A DNA stretch of 5,704 nt, from NCBI GenBank assembly GCA_030673205.1, contig DAOVJP010000102.1, positions 1-5,704 on the forward strand. The letters run 5' to 3'. Source of the stretch: Thermoplasmata archaeon. GTDB lineage: Archaea > Thermoplasmatota > Thermoplasmata > JAGHBH01. The notes beneath the pieces are model-generated. The model saw only the letters and a list, made by a program, of their open reading frames with translations, was not told the origin of the DNA and ran no database searches. Below are positions 5,640 to 5,704 of this stretch, one piece after another. Both the position numbers and the translations under genes were made by a program. Each line of letters opens with the position of its first letter. Positions within the stretch are counted from its first letter, which is position 1.

Positions 5640-5704
5640 TACCCTATCATCCCCAGCGGGCGAGGGTGCCAGTTCTTTCTCCATGCTCTATCCCCTTCTT
5701 GAAC

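Noticed and set aside
5625..5684. 19-residue minus-strand ORF upstream of the radical SAM gene, considered as a precursor peptide
   Set aside because: It has no Cys, Gly-rich or other modification-type core, no clear ribosome site, and its stop codon lies inside the TATA box of the next gene.
5604..5702. 32-residue plus-strand ORF at the right edge
   Set aside because: It runs antisense through the radical SAM promoter, has no ribosome site or recognisable motif, and is of chance length.
1..5704. CRISPR array, tRNA, insertion sequence or attachment site
   Set aside because: I saw no regularly spaced repeats, tRNA-like cloverleaf, transposase frame or long terminal inverted repeats; nearly all the window is accounted for by five intact-looking genes.

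Overview
The window looks archaeal, most likely euryarchaeal and possibly related to Thermoplasmata. Promoters have the archaeal form (a purine-rich BRE directly upstream of an AT-rich TATA element about 25 bp from the start of transcription). Leaders are short, Shine-Dalgarno sites are of the GGTGA/GGAGG type, Ile is often ATA and Arg often AGG/AGA. It encodes a Ras/Rab-type small GTPase and a K+-dependent membrane pyrophosphatase. The lineage is an inference from gene content and style; no rRNA marker is present.

Layout. Positions 1-1257 (minus strand) hold a two-gene unit: a Lys/Glu/Ala-rich coiled-coil protein, followed 8 bp later by a small GTPase that runs off the left edge. The GTPase ribosome binding site shares a base with the coiled-coil stop codon, so the two are probably co-translated. 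Positions 1258-1449 are a divergent promoter region with one archaeal promoter facing each way and a pyrimidine-rich tract between them. Positions 1450-3651 (plus) encode a complete 733-residue membrane-bound, ion-pumping pyrophosphatase whose residues point to a K+-dependent, probably Na+-pumping, type. Positions 3707-4492 (plus) encode a 261-residue zinc-ribbon protein of unknown role. It converges, with a 16-bp gap, on 4509-5588 (minus), a complete 359-residue radical SAM/SPASM enzyme with its own promoter. Positions 5589-5704 hold that promoter and leader, plus about 65 bp without a supportable gene.

How they fit together. The pyrophosphatase would convert cytosolic pyrophosphate into a membrane ion gradient. 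The coiled-coil/GTPase pair looks like a GTP switch with a structural or effector partner. The zinc-ribbon and radical SAM proteins have no demonstrated link to these or to each other. Three of the four promoters carry a short dyad at or just downstream of TATA, suggesting individually controlled transcription units. The best candidate for something undescribed is the coupled coiled-coil/GTPase pair; the second is the orphan radical SAM/SPASM enzyme.
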